Below, piece after piece: positions 16,674 through 27,455 of a stretch of 64,000 bases of DNA. The translations under genes were made by a program, and so were the position numbers. Within the stretch, counting starts at the first letter, position 1. Each line of letters begins with the position of its first letter. Below the pieces are notes generated by a model. The model did no database searches. It worked only from the letters and a program-made list of their open reading frames with translations, and was not told the origin of the DNA. Source of the stretch: DASSUW01 sp963792385 (GTDB lineage: Bacteria > Actinomycetota > Thermoleophilia > Solirubrobacterales > Solirubrobacteraceae); assembly GCA_963792385.1 (NCBI GenBank), contig CAWBVZ010000002.1, positions 186,001 through 250,000 of the forward strand, in the 5' to 3' direction.

Positions 16674-17759
16674 GTGACCCGCCTCGTCGTCCACGTGGAC
16701 GGCGGCGCGCGCGGCAATCCCGGGCCCGCCGCTGCGGCGGCCGTGGTGTCCGCCGAAGACGGCGCGGTGCTCGACGAGACCGCCGTCGTGCTCGGCCGCG
16801 CGACCAACAACGTCGCCGAGTACCGCGGGCTGCTGCTCGGCATCGACCGGGCGCGCGCGCTCGGTGCGACCGAAGCCGACTTCGTGATGGACTCGGAGCT
16901 CGTGGCGAACCAGATCAGCGGTCGCTACAAGGTCAAGAGCCCGGACCTGGCGACGCTGCACCGCCAGGCGCTGGACGCGCTCGCAGGCTTCGAGCGCTGG
17001 TCGGTCAAGTCCGTCCCACGCGCGCAGAACGCGGCCGCCGACGCGCTCGTCAACCAGGCGCTCGACGGCGGCGGCGGCGATGACCACGGGGGCGAGCCGA
17101 CCGAGTACGCCGGCTACCTCCGGATCAACGACCTCCTGCAGCTCCAGCACCCGCTCACCGCCGAGGCCCACGACGAGCTGCTGTTCGTCATCGTCCACCA
17201 GTCCTACGAGCTGTGGTTCAAGCTCATGCTGCACGAACTCGCGAAGGCGCGGTCAGAGCTCGAGGACGGGCGTCCGCAGGCGGCGATCGGGCCGCTGCGG
17301 CGCACGGCGGCGATCGACCGGCTGCTGCTCAATCACCTCGACGTGCTGGAGACGATGGGGCCGGACGGGTTCCTGGAGTTCCGCGACCCGCTCACGCCCG
17401 CATCCGGCTTCCAGTCCGAGCAGTTCCGCGCGATCGAGGCCGAGAGCCCTCCGCTGTACCAGGCGTTCGCGGCCTGCGCCGGCTTTCCCGACGACCGCGA
17501 GGCACGCCTCGACGCGCTCGCCGAGCTCTATCGCGATCACCTCGACGACCCGGCGCGCACCGTCCTCTACCAGGTCGCCGAGCTCCTGGTCGACCACGAC
17601 GAGCTGATCGCCCTGTGGCGCCACCACCACACGCTGATGGCGGCGCGCGAGATCGGCAGCCGCACCGGGACCGGCGGCTCGCGCGGCGTCGAGTACCTGC
17701 GCGGGACGCAGGGCAAGCGGTTTTATCCCGAGCTCTGGGAGGTCAGGGCCGCGCTGTGA
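16674..17759 (+). CDS. Fusion: RNase HI-like domain plus tryptophan 2,3-dioxygenase
   Basis: A single 361-residue frame carries two unrelated enzymes. Residues 1-130 are an RNase HI-like fold with a full DEDD set: D9 (HVDGG), E49 (NNVAEY), D73 (VMDSEL) and D123 (NAAADAL). Residues about 145-361 match tryptophan 2,3-dioxygenase: GYLRINDLL, IVHQSYELWFK (H175, substrate-side His), SGFQSEQFRAIE (R252), LWRHHHTLMAAREIG (heme-ligand His among 317-319) and the C-terminal FYPELWEVR. A Gly/Asp linker joins them. No ATG, GTG or TTG lies in frame between the domains, so the dioxygenase has no start of its own. The dioxygenase is about 220 residues, shorter than most (about 280). It starts with GTG. Confidence 0.85.
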   Translation: MTRLVVHVDGGARGNPGPAAAAAVVSAEDGAVLDETAVVLGRATNNVAEYRGLLLGIDRARALGATEADFVMDSELVANQISGRYKVKSPDLATLHRQALDALAGFERWSVKSVPRAQNAAADALVNQALDGGGGDDHGGEPTEYAGYLRINDLLQLQHPLTAEAHDELLFVIVHQSYELWFKLMLHELAKARSELEDGRPQAAIGPLRRTAAIDRLLLNHLDVLETMGPDGFLEFRDPLTPASGFQSEQFRAIEAESPPLYQAFAACAGFPDDREARLDALAELYRDHLDDPARTVLYQVAELLVDHDELIALWRHHHTLMAAREIGSRTGTGGSRGVEYLRGTQGKRFYPELWEVRAAL

Positions 17760-19025
17760 TCACCAGCGCGCGGCGTTGCGGATCGCGCGCACGATCTCCT
17801 CGTCCGGCGCGCCCTTGACCACGTAGCCGATCGCGCCGGCACGGGACATGTCGTACTGCGCGGACTGACTGCCGTCGGCGCTCAGGGCGACGATCCGCGT
17901 GGTCGGGCTGGCCTCGCGGATCTCGCTCGCGGCGCGCACACCGCCGCCTCCGGGCATGTCGAAGTCGAGCACCACCACGTTCGGGCGCCGGTGCGCGGCC
18001 ATCTCGATCGCCTCCGCGGCGTCCTTCGCCTCGCCGACCAGCTCGAATCCCTCCTCGCGCTGCAGCAGCGCCGACAGGGTCAGGCGGATCGTCGCGTCGT
18101 CGTCCGCGATCACGAGCCGGATCGACGCCTCGTCCGTGGCCGCGCTGCCGCTGTGTACCTCCACGCGGTTGCGGCCGTTCTCCTTGGCGCGGTAGAGCGC
18201 CTGGTCGGCGAGCTCGAACACCTGGTCGGGGCGGCTCGCTCCGTCGTGCAGCTGGGCCACTCCGGCGCTCACCGTCAAGAGGCCGCCGGCCGGGTGCGGC
18301 AGGCCGAGCGCTTCGACGGCGTTGCGCAGGCGCTCGGCCGCCAGGCCTGCCGTCTCGATCGACTGCTCGGGCAGCAGCACGAGGAACTCCTCGCCGCCGT
18401 AGCGGTAGACCGCGTCGCCGGTGCGGATCTGCTGCTGCAGCGCGCCGGCCACCGCGCGCAGCGCGCCGTCGCCACCCAGGTGACCGGCTCCGTCGTTGTA
18501 GCCCTTGAAGTCGTCGATGTCGAACAGCGCGACGCAGTAGGAGTGCCCGTAACGCTCGACGCGGCCGCACAGCGCCTCGAGGTCCTCCGCGAGCCGCAGG
18601 CGGTTGCCGAGCGCGGTGAGCGTGTCGTGGCGCGCGTCGTCGTGCAGGCGGCGGTGCAGCGCGGTGACCCGGCCGGCGGCGATCAGCTTGCGCTCGAGCT
18701 GGGCGAGGTCGGGCGGCTTCAGGAGCAGGTCGTCGGCGCCGGCCTCCATGGTCGACCGCGCGGCCTCCTCGTCGGCGGCGCCCGTGAGCACGATCACGTA
18801 CGCGTACAACCCTCCGCTGTGCCCGCGGATCGCACGCGACAGCGCCGTGCCGTCCATGCCGGGCATCTCCCAGTCCGTGATCACCACCTCTGGCGTCTCC
18901 TGCTGGTAGAGCCGCCATGCCTCGGACCCGTCCGTGGCGGCCGTGCAGGTGTGCCCGAGCCGCTCCACGCATGTGCTCACCAGCAGGCGGGTTCCCGGGT
19001 CGTCGTCGGCGATCAGGACGTGCAT
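17760..19025 (-). CDS. Response regulator-diguanylate cyclase, REC-GGDEF-REC
   Basis: A 421-residue protein with two receiver domains around a diguanylate cyclase. REC1 spans residues 2-118 (phospho-Asp D51), GGDEF about 130-290 with an active GGEEF signature (210-214), and REC2 about 302-421 (D354 in VVLDFDMPG). An RTGD I-site lies five residues before GGEEF, so product feedback by c-di-GMP is expected. It should make c-di-GMP from GTP under two phosphorylation inputs. It is divergent from a hybrid kinase 90 bp away, a likely partner. Its stop abuts the stop of the dioxygenase fusion. Confidence 0.92.
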   Translation of the reverse strand: MHVLIADDDPGTRLLVSTCVERLGHTCTAATDGSEAWRLYQQETPEVVITDWEMPGMDGTALSRAIRGHSGGLYAYVIVLTGAADEEAARSTMEAGADDLLLKPPDLAQLERKLIAAGRVTALHRRLHDDARHDTLTALGNRLRLAEDLEALCGRVERYGHSYCVALFDIDDFKGYNDGAGHLGGDGALRAVAGALQQQIRTGDAVYRYGGEEFLVLLPEQSIETAGLAAERLRNAVEALGLPHPAGGLLTVSAGVAQLHDGASRPDQVFELADQALYRAKENGRNRVEVHSGSAATDEASIRLVIADDDATIRLTLSALLQREEGFELVGEAKDAAEAIEMAAHRRPNVVVLDFDMPGGGGVRAASEIREASPTTRIVALSADGSQSAQYDMSRAGAIGYVVKGAPDEEIVRAIRNAARW

Positions 19026-19115
19026 TCGAGAACGTGAGTGTGACGGGTCATCGTGGACGATTGTCGCGACGCGGGGTCAATCTGCGCTGCGATCGGCCGA
19101 TCTTCCTGGAAGTCC

Positions 19116-22196
<3,081 letters not shown>

Positions 22197-22199
<3 letters not shown>

Positions 22200-22362
22200 T
22201 GGACCCGTCCGCAATTTCGCCGGGTTCTGGCGGGCCCCGCCCGCCTCTGCCGGCACCCGGCATCCGGTCACGTGCAACCAGCATGCTCGCGGATGCCGTG
22301 CACCGGCAGAGACGACCGGGACTACGCCAGGCGACCCGCCGAAATTCCGGACGGATCCACTA
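22197..22362. repeat. Nested long palindrome starting at a stop codon (family 3)
   Basis: The whole gap between the hybrid kinase and the PAS/GAF gene is one palindromic unit. The outer arms are 22197-22232 (TAGTGGACCCGTCCGCAATT...) and 22325-22362 (complement TAGTGGATCCGTCCGGAATT...), about 36 bp with few mismatches. Inner arms are CTCTGCCGG (22245-22253) with CCGGCAGAG (22303-22311), and GGCATCC (22259-22265) with GGATGCC (22291-22297). The upstream stop is the first three bases, and the downstream GTG start follows the last base directly. Transcripts crossing it would fold into a long hairpin. Confidence 0.75.
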
Positions 22363-24156
22363 GTGCTCGCGCTGACGATCGTGTTCGCCGTGGCCGCGAT
22401 CGCGGCCGTCCTGTACGCCCACCGCACCAGTCGCGCCGTCGCGGCGGCCGCTAGAGCCCGCGCGCGCTACGAGGCGCTCGCCGCCAACCTGCCGGACGTG
22501 TCCGTGGTGCTCCACGACCGTGACCTGCGCTTCACGCTCGCCGCCGGCTCGGCGCTGGAAGCGCACGGCTGGCGTCGCGACGAGATCGAAGGCCAGCTGA
22601 TCGAGGACGTGCTCCCCGGTCGCCAGGGGGAGGCGCTGCTCGCGCATTGCCGTGCCGCTCTGCGTGGCGAGTCCTCCGGCCACAGCTGGACGCGAGACCG
22701 AGACGGCGAGCACTACCGCGGCGAGCATGTGCCGCTGCGCGATGCCCGCGGCGAGATCACCGGCGGGATGATCGTCGTGCGCGACATCACCGAGCCGCAG
22801 CAGGCGCAGGCCGACCTCGAGTACGAGCGCGGGTTCTTCGCCGCGGTGCTTGAACACCTCTCCGACCATGTGGTCGCATGCGACGCGAACGGGCGGCTGC
22901 TGCTCATCAATGACGCCGCCGGCAGACCGGACGCCACGGCCGGCGTCGACCCGCTCGACTGGCCCGACCACTTCGGCCTGCGCCGCGCGGACGGCCGCAC
23001 GCCGCTGCCTGCGGCCGAGGTGCCGCTGTTCCGGGCACTCCAGGGCGAGGTCGTCACCGACGCGGATCTCACCGTGGACGCGCCCGGCGTCGGCCTGCGG
23101 CGGATGCTCGCCTCCAGCCGGCCCGTCCTGGACCACGAGGGCCGCATGCTGGGGGCCGTCGCGTCCGGCGTCGACGTGACCGAGCAACGCGCGACCGACG
23201 AGCGCCTGCGCGCGAGCGAGGAGCGCTACCGATCGGTCGTCGAGAGCGTCGGTGACACCGTCTTCCAGACCGACTTGCGCGGCCGCTGGACGTTCCTGAA
23301 CGAGAGCTGGGCGCGCTGGACGGGGCGCCCGGTCGCGGACGTCCTGGGCCGGAGTTCCTCGGAGCTGGTGCACCCGGAGGACCGCGCCGCGCACACGCGT
23401 GCGTTCGCTCCGCTGCTGGCCGGCGAGGTCGAGGCGGTGCAGGTGCGCTTTCGCTACGTGACCGCCGACCACGTGACGCGCTGGGCGGAGGTCCGCGCCA
23501 GCCTCGCGCGCGGCGCCGCCGGGCGCCCGCTCGGCATCGCGGGCGTGATGGAGGACATCACCGAGCACCACCGGACCCGCCAGTACGAGGCCGCCGAGCA
23601 GGCGGTCGTGGACGTGCTCGGCGCGGCGATCGACGTCGAAGACGGCATGCCCGTGCTGCTCGCGGCTCTGTGCCGCAACCTCGACTGGGACCTGGCCGAG
23701 CTGTGGACGCTCGACCCCGAGCGCGAGGTGCTGCACTGCACCGATGCCTGGGGCGAGCGGCGGACCGGCCTGGAAGCACTCGAGGCGACGCGCGACGGCG
23801 AGACCTTCGAGGTCGGTGATGGGCTGCAGGGCCAGGCGTGGGCGCGGCGAGTGCCGATCTGGGCCTCCGGGCTCGAGGACGACCCGCTGTTCCAGCGCGG
23901 CGCGGCGGCCAAGGCCGGCGGCGTCCGGTCCGCGCTCGCGATGCCGATCGCGCGCGGGGGAGACGTGCTCGCCACGATCATGTTCTTCTCCCGCGAGCAG
24001 CGCGATCCCGATCCGGGCCTCGGCCGGCTTCTGCAGACGATCGGCGCGCACCTGGCGCAGTTCCTCGAGCGCCGCCGCACCGAGCGCGCGCTCGCCGAGC
24101 GCGTCGCCGAGGTGCACCAGCTTTCACGGGTCGTCGCCGAACTCGAGCGCGCCTGA
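22363..24156 (+). CDS. Membrane-anchored PAS-PAS-PAS-GAF sensor without output domain
   Basis: A 597-residue protein with one N-terminal membrane helix (residues 1-18), three PAS/PAC units (about 35-150, 165-280, 287-405; each ends in a DITE/DVTE-type signature), then a GAF domain (about 415-575) and a short C-terminal coiled coil (RRRTERALAERVAEVHQL). No kinase, GGDEF or phosphatase domain follows. It may act as a sensory partner for another protein through the terminal helix, or may have lost its output. The GTG start lies directly at the end of the upstream palindrome, with no clear Shine-Dalgarno. Confidence 0.85.
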   Translation: MLALTIVFAVAAIAAVLYAHRTSRAVAAAARARARYEALAANLPDVSVVLHDRDLRFTLAAGSALEAHGWRRDEIEGQLIEDVLPGRQGEALLAHCRAALRGESSGHSWTRDRDGEHYRGEHVPLRDARGEITGGMIVVRDITEPQQAQADLEYERGFFAAVLEHLSDHVVACDANGRLLLINDAAGRPDATAGVDPLDWPDHFGLRRADGRTPLPAAEVPLFRALQGEVVTDADLTVDAPGVGLRRMLASSRPVLDHEGRMLGAVASGVDVTEQRATDERLRASEERYRSVVESVGDTVFQTDLRGRWTFLNESWARWTGRPVADVLGRSSSELVHPEDRAAHTRAFAPLLAGEVEAVQVRFRYVTADHVTRWAEVRASLARGAAGRPLGIAGVMEDITEHHRTRQYEAAEQAVVDVLGAAIDVEDGMPVLLAALCRNLDWDLAELWTLDPEREVLHCTDAWGERRTGLEALEATRDGETFEVGDGLQGQAWARRVPIWASGLEDDPLFQRGAAAKAGGVRSALAMPIARGGDVLATIMFFSREQRDPDPGLGRLLQTIGAHLAQFLERRRTERALAERVAEVHQLSRVVAELERA

Positions 24157-24182
24157 ACGGTTGTACGGGGGCACCGGGCATG

Positions 24183-24196
24183 CGAACATGCGTTCG
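24183..24196. promoter_or_regulatory. LexA/SOS-box-like palindrome
   Basis: CGAACATGCGTTCG fits the Gram-positive LexA consensus CGAAC-RNRY-GTTCG at every position. It lies just before the ATG at 24198 of a small gene. An alternative in-frame ATG at 24180 would put the box inside coding sequence. I found no second copy of this exact spacing in the window. Confidence 0.5.
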
Positions 24197-24197
24197 T

Positions 24198-24554
24198 ATG
24201 ACGAGCGACGGCAGTCCCTACGCCCGGTTCCAGCGAGCCCTCCGGATCGGCAGGCTCTCGCTCGTGCGAGCGGCCGCCGCCGAGCTCCCACGCGTCGAGC
24301 TCGACGACGCGCTGTCGATCTGCCTGCTGATCTCCGAGCAGGACGCGGAGCGGTTCGAGCGCGCTGCCGTGCGGTGGCTGGCGCGCCTGAGCCTCGAGGT
24401 GCCGACGGTGCGGATCGAGGACCTCCGCGCCGGACTGATCGCGTTCGAGGCGCTGCCGGAGAACCCGCTCGGCGCCCGGCACGCCCTGGCGGAGCTGTGC
24501 CAGCGGCACGGGCTCGCGCGCGCGGCGCGGGCGCTGGCGCCGGCCGCGGTGTAA
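24198..24554 (+). CDS. Small helical protein, possibly SOS-controlled
   Basis: A 118-residue, mostly helical, Ala/Leu/Arg-rich protein (YARFQRALRIGRLSLVRAAA ... LCQRHGLARAARALAP). No catalytic motif or known domain is recognised. The start could be ATG 24198 or the in-frame ATG 24180. The SOS-like palindrome sits at the position of the ribosome-binding site of the former, which suggests LexA control if it is bound. It follows the PAS/GAF gene by about 40 bp and is followed by palindromic element E2. Confidence 0.6.
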   Translation: MTSDGSPYARFQRALRIGRLSLVRAAAAELPRVELDDALSICLLISEQDAERFERAAVRWLARLSLEVPTVRIEDLRAGLIAFEALPENPLGARHALAELCQRHGLARAARALAPAAV

Positions 24555-24573
24555 GCGCCGAGCGCCGCGCCGG

Positions 24574-24726
24574 GACGAACTTCGGCATTAAGGGGTGGGT
24601 TCGGCCGCCGCGCCATCCACCAGCCGCGTGGCGTCTTTGCCGCGATATGCGCGGAGAAAACGCCACGGAGTCCCCCGCGCGGCCGAAACCGCGCTTCCTT
24701 ACCCAGCCGCAGTTGACGTTCGCCGG
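24574..24726. repeat. Three-tier palindromic element, family 1 (copy E2)
   Basis: The gap between two convergent genes folds on itself at three levels. The left end is GACGAACTTCGGCATTAAGG (24574-24593) and the right end is TTACCCAGCCGCAGTTGACG (24699-24718), continuing to 24726. Second-tier arms TTCGGCCGCCGCG (from 24600) and GCGCGGCCGAAA (24678-24689). Third-tier arms CGTGGCGTCTTT (24627-24638) and AAAACGCCACG (24657-24667), with CCGCG/CGCGG at the tip (24640-24644 and 24650-24654). The right end encodes the final residues and TAA stop of the minus-strand TetR gene. Its ends match the element at 51.2 kb. Confidence 0.75.
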
Positions 24727-25364
24727 GGCGCCAGCACGGCCTCGACGTCGCCACGCAGCACGTCGCCCAACTCCCCGCCGCCGCTCACCGCCCACAGCGC
24801 CAGCGAGCCGTTGTAGGCGACCAGCACGGCACGTGCGACGGCCGTCGGGTCCGCGCCGCCCACCAGGTCACCGCGCGCCACGGCCTCCGCCAAGAGCACA
24901 TGCACCTCGTCCAACGCCCGCGCGAACCACCGCTCGGCGATCCGCCGGAAGTCCGGATCGCCGACGTCGAGCGCGAGCACGCCGAGATGGTTGGCGTACG
25001 CCTCGCGCGTCCCCACGGGCGCGCTGAGCGCGGCCAGTGCGGCGTGCAGCGCGTCGAGCGGTGCCGCGTGCGCACCGCGCGCTGCGGCGAAGGCCGTCGC
25101 GACGCCGTCCGGCGCCGGCTCGAGCGCGGCCAGCAGTAGCGCGCGCTTGGAGCCATAGCGCTCGGCGAGCGTCGAGGGCGCGAGTCCGACCTCGTGCGCG
25201 ACGTCGGCGAACGTGAGCCGTGCGACGCCGCGCTCGCCGACCACGCGCCGTGCCGCGGCGAGCACCTCGACGTCGCTGCGGGTGCGCGGTCGTCCCCGTG
25301 GATTCTTTTCCGAATGGATATTCGGTATCGTACACCGGCATGGAGCTGGAGAACCACATCGCAC
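24699..25364 (-). CDS. TetR-family transcriptional regulator
   Basis: A TetR-like repressor. The helix-turn-helix lies near residues 45-70 of the longest frame (LTFADVAHEVGLAPSTLAERYGSKRALL) and is followed by a helical ligand-binding region. The N-terminal RGRPRTRSDVEVLAAARRVV is typical. The longest frame starts with a GTG at 25364, inside the divergent SDR gene; no good start exists nearer to the conserved region, so the true start is uncertain. The last residues (APRRTSTAAG) and the stop come from palindrome E2. A 16-bp operator-like palindrome lies between this gene and the SDR gene it probably controls. Confidence 0.82.
   Translation of the reverse strand: MRCGSPAPCRCTIPNIHSEKNPRGRPRTRSDVEVLAAARRVVGERGVARLTFADVAHEVGLAPSTLAERYGSKRALLLAALEPAPDGVATAFAAARGAHAAPLDALHAALAALSAPVGTREAYANHLGVLALDVGDPDFRRIAERWFARALDEVHVLLAEAVARGDLVGGADPTAVARAVLVAYNGSLALWAVSGGGELGDVLRGDVEAVLAPRRTSTAAG
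25310..25325. promoter_or_regulatory. TetR-type operator palindrome
   Basis: CCGAATGGATATTCGG has perfect 6-bp arms around a 4-bp spacer. It sits 15 bp before the SDR ATG (25340), between divergent TetR and SDR genes, the usual place for an autoregulatory TetR site. Confidence 0.5.
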
Positions 25365-26200
25365 TCGTCGCGGGCGCGACCCGCGGCGGAGGGCGGGGCA
25401 TCGCGACCGAGCTGGGCGCGCGCGGCGCGACCGTCTACGCCACCGGTCGCAGCACGCGCGACCGCCGGTCGGACCTGCAGCGTCCGGAGACGATCGAAGA
25501 GACGGCGGAGCTCGTGGACGCCGCCGGCGGGCATGGGATCGCGGTCGCGGTCGACCACACCGATCCTGAGCAGGTGCGTGCGTTGGTGGCCCGCATCGCC
25601 GCCGAGCAGGACGGCCGCCTGGACGTGCTCGTCAACAGCGTCTGGGGCGGCGACCACCTGACGACCTGGGACGACGAGTTCTGGAAGCACGACGTCGAGC
25701 GCGGCCTGGAGATGCAGCGCCGTGCGGTGTGGGCGCACGTGATCACCGCACACGCGGCGGTGCCGCTGATGGTCGCGCGCCGGCGCGGCCTCGTCGTCGA
25801 GGTGACCGACGGCGTCAGCGACAAGTACCGCGGCACGCTGTTCTACGACCTCGCCAAGGCATCGGGGATCCGCCTCGCCAAAGCGATGGCGGCCGACCTC
25901 GAGCCGCACGGCATCCCCGCGGTCGCCGTGTCGCCCGGCTTCCTGCGCTCGGAGGCGATGCTCGACCACTTCGGCGTCACGGCCGAGACGTGGCGTGACG
26001 GGATCGCGAAGGACAAGCACTTCGCGCAGTCCGAGACGCCGCACTTCGTCGGTCGCGCGATCGCCGCGCTCGCCGCCGACCCGGACAACGCGCGCTGGTC
26101 CGGCCGCGCGGTCGGCTCGTGGGACCTCGCCCGCGCCTACGGGTTCGAGGACATCGACGGCGCTCACCCCGACTGGGGCGCCTACGCCGCCACGCTCTAG
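25340..26200 (+). CDS. Short-chain dehydrogenase/reductase
   Basis: A 286-residue SDR. The NAD(P)-binding motif is GATRGGGRGIA, and an arginine-rich ATGRSTRDRRSD after the second strand suggests NADP preference. NSVWGG takes the place of NNAG. The usual YxxxK is seen as FYDLAKASG, with Tyr in place and spacing kept. It is probably the target of the divergent TetR. Its stop shares CTAG (26197-26200) with the stop of the convergent phosphoesterase gene. Confidence 0.87.
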   Translation: MELENHIALVAGATRGGGRGIATELGARGATVYATGRSTRDRRSDLQRPETIEETAELVDAAGGHGIAVAVDHTDPEQVRALVARIAAEQDGRLDVLVNSVWGGDHLTTWDDEFWKHDVERGLEMQRRAVWAHVITAHAAVPLMVARRRGLVVEVTDGVSDKYRGTLFYDLAKASGIRLAKAMAADLEPHGIPAVAVSPGFLRSEAMLDHFGVTAETWRDGIAKDKHFAQSETPHFVGRAIAALAADPDNARWSGRAVGSWDLARAYGFEDIDGAHPDWGAYAATL

Positions 26201-26757
26201 TGGAGGTCGAGCACGCGGGCGCCGGAGATCCAGTGCACCTGTGTGTCTCCGTAGTGCGTGAGCACCTGGCCGGGCAGCGGGTGCGTGTGCCCGTGCAGGA
26301 TGTAGCGCGGATGGTGCTGGTCGACCCAGTCGCGCAGGCCCTCGAAGCCGATGTGCGCCGGGTCGTCGGGATCGTCGTTGATCCCGAGCGGCGGGCAGTG
26401 GCAGAGCAGGACGTCGGCGGCCGGTAGGCGCTTGGCGAGGCGATTCGCCTGGCGCTGCGTGTACTGGTGCGTGGTTCCCTTGCCGTAGCGCACGCAGCCT
26501 TCGAAGCCGGCCGCCGTTATCCCGCCGCCGAGCTGCGTGCGGCGCAGGTGCAGATCCTCGATCTCGAGCTCGCGCAGCAGATGCTCGGGGTCGTGGTTGC
26601 CGTGCACGCCGTAGCGCGGGAGGTCGAGCGACATCAGCGGCTCGATCCACGCCCGGTCGAGGTCGCCGAGGCAGAGCACCGTGTCGACACGCTTCTGGCG
26701 GGCGAGCTGGGCCGGGTCGATGGGCGGGCGCTTGTCGGCGAGTGCGAGGACGCGCAT
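26197..26757 (-). CDS. Calcineurin-like metallophosphoesterase
   Basis: A 186-residue small metallophosphoesterase. Visible metal-site motifs are CLGDLD, GNHD, CHCPP and HGHTH, while the first Asp motif is degenerate (LALADKRPP in place of DxH). The substrate is unknown. Its start overlaps by one base the 3' end of the broken TetR gene, and its stop overlaps that of the SDR gene by 4 bp. Confidence 0.82.
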   Translation of the reverse strand: MRVLALADKRPPIDPAQLARQKRVDTVLCLGDLDRAWIEPLMSLDLPRYGVHGNHDPEHLLRELEIEDLHLRRTQLGGGITAAGFEGCVRYGKGTTHQYTQRQANRLAKRLPAADVLLCHCPPLGINDDPDDPAHIGFEGLRDWVDQHHPRYILHGHTHPLPGQVLTHYGDTQVHWISGARVLDLH

Positions 26758-27381
26758 CAGCTGCGCAGCGCCGCGAGCCCTGCCTCGAGGAACCGCAGCG
26801 CGTCGTCGATGAAGACGACCGGGTCCGCCATCATGGCCTCCGCCCGCTCGGGGTCCTCGTCAAGGATCACGTCGGCCTTGTCGCTGCTCGCAAGCAGCGC
26901 CGCGACGGCCGCCGCGGCGACCAGCCGCGGGCGCAGTGCGTCGGAGGGCTCGCCGAGATCCTCGGCGACCGCCTCGGCGAGCCGCTGCTCGAACTGGCGC
27001 ATGTGCTGCAGGTCGCAGGCGGCCACCGCGGGCGACTCGTGCCGCAGCCGTGCTTCCAGCCGCGCTGCCTCAGTGTCGCCGGTGTACTCCTTCGCGGCGC
27101 GCCCGATCCAGGTCCGCAGCGCCTCGAGTGCCGTGGTGCCCGGCGCGCCGCTCGGTCATCGTGCGGTCGAAGTCCTCGAAGGCCGACTCGAACTTCGCGA
27201 ACACCACCTCCTCCTTCGAGGGGAAGTAAGCGAAGAAGGTGCGCGGCGAGATGTCGGCGGCCGCGGCGATGTCGGCGATCGTCGTCGCCTCGAATCCGCG
27301 CTCGGCGAAGAGGCGCATGGCGGCGACGTGGATCGCCTGGCGCGTCTGTTGCTTCTTCCGTTCCCGCAGTCCGCTGGGCAT
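26757..27381 (-). pseudogene. TetR-family regulator, one frameshift
   Basis: The first part (MPSGLRERKKQQTRQAIHVA..., helix-turn-helix TTIADIAAAADISPRTFFAYFPSKEEVV) and the second part (ALEALRTWIGRAAKEYTGDT ... FLEAGLAALRS) lie in different frames. They join near 27146-27152, where removing one base restores a TetR protein of about 207 residues. The intact halves and normal codon use suggest a recent change or a sequence error. It is divergent from the MMPL transporter, with two 12-bp palindromes between them, so it is the likely repressor of that pump. Confidence 0.82.
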
Positions 27382-27403
27382 GGCACGGAATTCTAGCGTT
27401 CCG

Positions 27404-27432
27404 TGCAAATTTGCAGAGGTTGCAATATTGCA
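27404..27432. promoter_or_regulatory. Pair of TetR operator palindromes upstream of MMPL gene
   Basis: Two perfect 12-bp palindromes, TGCAAATTTGCA (27404-27415) and TGCAATATTGCA (27421-27432), lie 17 bp apart centre to centre between the TetR and MMPL genes. They are AT-rich islands in very GC-rich DNA and probably overlap the promoter. Confidence 0.6.
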
Positions 27433-27455
27433 GCGAGTGTGATGTAGTGCCTGCC

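Noticed and set aside
24595..24816. Short frames running through palindrome E2 that could be called hypothetical proteins
   Set aside because: Translations of the element (for example LMPKFV and NVNCGWV segments) come from the repeat itself and have no coding signal; they are likely to be mis-annotated in related genomes.
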